From the NCBI GenBank assembly GCA_001460835.1, contig CYKH01002096.1:1-26331 (forward strand): a DNA stretch of 26,331 nt, read 5' to 3'. A program made the position numbers and the translations under genes. Below, in pieces: positions 24,340 through 26,331 of this stretch (position 1 is its first letter; each line of letters starts with the position of its first letter). Source of the stretch: Bodo saltans (lineage: Eukaryota > Euglenozoa > Kinetoplastea > Eubodonida > Bodonidae). The notes beneath the pieces were generated by a model. The model did not search any database, was not told the origin of the DNA, and worked only from the letters and a program-made list of their open reading frames with translations.

Positions 24340-24690
24340 ATGCGTCGCTCTGCTTTTTACATGGGCCGCGCCTTCTCTACGCAACACCTGAACGCTGTTC
24401 GAAGCCCGCTGATGAGCGGCTTTATCAGCTCCGCTCATTCCTCCATGACCCGAGCCGGAATTGCATCTTCCGTTCTTGGCTTGACAACTTCTGGCAACTT
24501 CTTGACAGGCTCTGCACTCACCAGCATCAGCAGCAGTGCTGTTACGAGCCATGAACTTGCATTACAGCTTCAAGTTCTCGCAGCTCACATTCAGCAAGCG
24601 TGGATTGAGTTATGCGGGCTCCATTCCGTCGTCACATTTATCTTAGCAAGAGCCAGCATAATGTGCTTGAACAAAACGCTGCACTGGTGA
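24340..24690 (+). CDS. Small hypothetical mitochondrial protein (possible frameshift near its 3' end)
   Basis: The 116-residue frame starts at the first ATG after AG 24314-24315. Its N-terminus MRRSAFYMGRAFSTQHL is Arg-, Ser- and Phe-rich with no acidic residue, and RAFS-T resembles a presequence cleavage site. The middle is Ser/Thr/Gly-rich (about 40-75). The last third becomes Leu/His-rich with a weakly hydrophobic end. From about 24540 another frame, open to TAG 24644-24646, shows codon use more like the neighbouring genes and a hydrophilic tail containing FSKRGLSYAGSIPSSHLS. So the annotated C-terminus may result from a one-base error or frameshift near the AGC repeat at about 24524-24537. 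No family recognised. Confidence 0.6.
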   Translation: MRRSAFYMGRAFSTQHLNAVRSPLMSGFISSAHSSMTRAGIASSVLGLTTSGNFLTGSALTSISSSAVTSHELALQLQVLAAHIQQAWIELCGLHSVVTFILARASIMCLNKTLHW

Positions 24691-25196
24691 GCCTCGCCCA
24701 GCAGTTGTGCCACACAAGAAAAAGAAAGAGCCATCCAAATCGTTGGTGATTGGGGGCTGGCATTATGGAGGAAGTGATGAGTGATGGAGAGCTCAAGTGG
24801 TTTTCAATGTGGTAAGAGGTTTCCTCTTACTGTACGAAAACCTCTCTCTTTTGATCGCCTCTCTCGCTTTTCTTGTCACTCTCTTTCACACAACTCTCCA
24901 CAACGTTGTTTAGCTGAAGACAGAGGGGACAGATGTTGAGATCTATCACAATCAACATTATCACTCACATTTGGGGGCATCTCGTCTTGTTGACGAAGGA
25001 AAAGTACAGCAAAAAAAACAAAAACATCAAAAAAAAATGCGCACAGTGGCAGCAGAGGCTGTGTCGGTGATCACAACAAAATGAATTGAAGAAAAAGGAA
25101 GGAGTCTTAATCTCGAATACGTGTGATGAAAGAGCCAAATTTGTGGAAGGTGTTGATATCACCCTTCTTTGCAATCGTGCAAGACATGATCGTCGA
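24691..25196. other. Spacer with a strong hairpin
   Basis: About 500 bases lie between the 116-residue gene and the acceptor tract of the small TIM gene. The first part is mixed sequence. A perfect inverted repeat lies at 24812-24830, followed by CT-rich sequence (24840-24900) and A-rich sequence (25010-25040). Sequences like a C box (GTGATGA near 24773 and 25124) occur, but no D box lies at a suitable distance, so no snoRNA is called. No credible frame was seen. Confidence 0.5.
24808..24834 (+). repeat. Hairpin: 8-bp perfect inverted repeat extendable to 12 bp
   Basis: GTAAGAGG (24812-24819) and CCTCTTAC (24823-24830) are exact reverse complements around a TTT loop. Four further pairs outward (24808-24811 with 24831-24834) include three G-U wobbles. 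In RNA this would be a compact stem-loop, located in the probable 3' UTR of the 116-residue gene or the spacer after it. Confidence 0.7.
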
Positions 25197-25222
25197 CTTC
25201 TACTTTTTTTTCGTTGCGACAG
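25197..25222 (+). promoter_or_regulatory. Pyrimidine tract and AG acceptor for the small TIM gene
   Basis: A T-rich tract ends with GCGACAG, AG at 25221-25222. The first ATG after it is 25339, giving a 116-base leader. The open frame extends upstream to 25123, but its earlier ATGs (25127, 25186) precede the AG and the extension encodes T-run sequence. Confidence 0.6.
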
Positions 25223-25338
25223 CTTCAAAGAGAGAAATTGAGAGATTCCTTGCGAGTTCTATTCATCGTAGAATAAGCTACATTCATCCCACAAACCGTC
25301 CTCACAATAAAAACGCACAAAAAGACACACCATTCGTT

Positions 25339-25581
25339 ATGGAACTTGGCGTCAAGCAGGAATCCTTCCGCATGGAAGTACTGATGAAGAATTTGCAGTC
25401 GGAATGCTTCAACGTGTGCGTTCCCAGCATGAAAGGAGACGAACTTACTGTTGATGAAGTAAATTGTCTCGATAAGTGCTCCTGGAAATACTTGAAGACG
25501 GATAAGCTTGTCGATGCTGCGTTAGAACGTGGAGCGCGACAGGTCAATCAGGCTGTCGGCGCCGACGCAAAGCGGCGTTGA
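25339..25581 (+). CDS. Small TIM chaperone of the mitochondrial intermembrane space (Tim8/9/10/13 family)
   Basis: The 80-residue protein has the diagnostic twin CX3C motif, Cys23-FNV-Cys27 and Cys43-LDK-Cys47, separated by 15 residues. The motif is flanked by predicted amphipathic helices (KNLQSE before, WKYLKTDKLVDAALERGA after). Small TIMs form hexamers that escort hydrophobic carriers and outer-membrane proteins across the intermembrane space, and the paired cysteines form two disulfides through the Mia40/Erv1-type route. There is no presequence, as usual for the family. The exact member cannot be decided from this sequence. The short length (80 against a typical 80-100 residues), clear motif and first ATG after AG 25221-25222 make the call secure. 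Confidence 0.9.
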   Translation: MELGVKQESFRMEVLMKNLQSECFNVCVPSMKGDELTVDEVNCLDKCSWKYLKTDKLVDAALERGARQVNQAVGADAKRR

Positions 25582-25848
25582 AAATTGTTTCTTGGAAACT
25601 TCTGCTGCGTGTTTTCCCTTTTGTTCGTGCCGTTGAGCAGAAGGACGGGAAGCTGACACTCCTGTTTTTTGGAGTTCCCTTGAGTGAAAAGTTGTGAATC
25701 TTGTGCATCGCGTCATTCGAAGCAGAAACTTGCTCTAGTTGCCTAACAGTTGTTTGTTTTCTCGTTTCTGTTGAATAATCTACATCAACGCACAAAAAAA
25801 GAGTGGTAGGACAACTACAGACCCAAACAAACAACACCAAACCAACAA
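25582..25848. other. Spacer with acceptor tract for TRAP-alpha
   Basis: This 267-base spacer ends with a T-rich tract (25750-25772). Beyond it the first AG is at 25800-25801 and no ATG precedes 25849. The leader would be about 47 bases, A/C-rich. No other feature is visible. Confidence 0.5.
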
Positions 25849-26331
25849 ATGTCCATTCGTCAATTGCTTTTGGCCCTTATCGCTCTTTCCTTAGTCGCGT
25901 CGTTTGCTCACGCTCAGGAGGAGACCGCCGAGGAGGTCCCCCTTGGGGAAGATGGTGAGGACTCCATCGAGGAGGAACGTGATCCCAACGCTATCTCTGG
26001 CGTGTTCGGCCGCGCTATCTTTGATGGTCAAGATCTGTTGGGCGTTCCCCGATTCCCTGCCGGCGAGAAGGTGTACACCACTATTGGCTTCGCCAACGAC
26101 GTGAAGAACCCCGCATACGATGTCTTCTTCGTTTCCGCACACATCACTCGTCTTGGTGACCATTTGAACCACTTCCAGAACTTCAGCGGCATCCGTCACG
26201 ACCGCGCTGTTGCTCGTGGTGAGACCGCTACCTTCCGCTACACCTTCACTCCCCACGAGGCTCTTGAGCCCATGGAGTACAACTTGGTGGTCCGCCTCTT
26301 CTTCCGCAATGACAACAACCAAACCTTCGCC
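25849..26331 (+). CDS. SSR1: Translocon-associated protein subunit alpha (TRAP-alpha/SSR1), 5' part, runs off the window
   Basis: The frame is open from ATG 25849 to the window edge (161 codons) without a stop. The N-terminus MSIRQLLLALIALSLVASFAHA is a textbook signal peptide, written here as MSIRQLLLALIALS then LVASFAHA, with cleavage likely after Ala22. An acidic stretch (EETAEEVP to EEERD, about 24-45) follows, as in TRAP-alpha of other eukaryotes. The lumenal beta-sandwich domain then has FPAGEKVYTTIGFAND, HFQNFSGI and a TATFRYTFTPHEALEPMEYNLVV-like region. N-glycosylation sequons are at Asn111 (NFS) and Asn157 (NQT). TRAP-alpha is a single-pass ER protein next to the Sec61 channel that helps certain substrates insert. 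The transmembrane segment and cytosolic tail should lie beyond the window. Codon use is strongly biased, as in highly expressed genes. Confidence 0.85.
   Translation, partial: MSIRQLLLALIALSLVASFAHAQEETAEEVPLGEDGEDSIEEERDPNAISGVFGRAIFDGQDLLGVPRFPAGEKVYTTIGFANDVKNPAYDVFFVSAHITRLGDHLNHFQNFSGIRHDRAVARGETATFRYTFTPHEALEPMEYNLVVRLFFRNDNNQTFA

Noticed and set aside
24270-24554. Overlapping 94-codon frame starting at ATG 24272 or nearby
   Set aside because: It begins before the likely acceptor AG at 24314-24315, is rich in Cys, Gln and His from out-of-frame reading, and lacks the presequence seen in the 24340 frame.
24768-24920. C/D snoRNA candidate (GTGATGA near 24773, CTGA near 24914)
   Set aside because: The spacing of about 140 bases is too long for a kinetoplastid C/D snoRNA, there is no terminal stem, and the boxes are short enough to occur by chance.
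25123-25338. 72-codon N-terminal extension of the small TIM protein
   Set aside because: It spans the pyrimidine tract and acceptor AG. Small TIMs lack presequences and the 80-residue version matches the family length.
1-26331. Reassigned stop codons, as in some trypanosomatids, as an explanation for the internal TGA-TAA
   Set aside because: All other long genes here are free of internal stops in frame and end with TAA, TAG or TGA at the expected family length, so the standard code applies.

Overview
The window looks like nuclear DNA of a kinetoplastid flagellate, most probably a free-living bodonid such as Bodo, though the genus is a guess. Every credible gene lies on the + strand and reads as one uninterrupted exon. 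Genes are separated mostly by short AT-rich spacers. Most spacers carry a T/C-rich tract followed by an AG, and the first ATG after that AG opens the gene. This is the layout of polycistronic units processed by spliced-leader trans-splicing. The protein families are eukaryotic (p47/Shp1, CPT2, API5-like, mitochondrial carrier, small TIM, TRAP-alpha). Stop codons TAA, TAG and TGA are all used. Many tracked open frames begin at TTG or GTG, so I moved those starts to the first ATG after the likely splice acceptor.

Layout. At 1-1262 is the 3' end of an unidentified gene followed by a diverged tandem duplication. Its unit runs from the gene's last ~42 codons through the spacer to the first codons of the next gene. 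At 1252-3246 is a low-complexity Ser/Pro/Gln-rich reading frame split by tandem TGA-TAA stops, which lie at the tip of a 9-bp inverted repeat. At 3247-5322 is a ~2.1 kb T-rich spacer with no convincing gene. Then come a p47/Shp1-type UBX protein (5323-6435), mitochondrial carnitine palmitoyltransferase 2 (6671-8728), an API5-like helical-repeat protein (9062-10588) and a 2,879-residue protein of unknown function with coiled-coil segments (10949-19588).

The last part holds four genes that all look mitochondrial: a divergent carrier-family protein (19869-21116), a 940-residue protein with a presequence and weakly repeated modules (21351-24173), a 116-residue presequence-bearing protein (24340-24690) and a small TIM chaperone with twin CX3C motifs (25339-25581). 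The window ends inside TRAP-alpha, a subunit associated with the ER translocon (25849 onward).

The genes do not form one pathway. That is expected in kinetoplastids, where polycistrons are rarely functional operons, although CPT2 and the four-gene cluster share a mitochondrial theme. I see no tRNA, rRNA, CRISPR array, transposon or strand-switch region. The observations most worth checking are the stop-codon hairpin, the boundary duplication, the repeated modules of the 940-residue protein and the unusual UBX loop in the p47 homologue.
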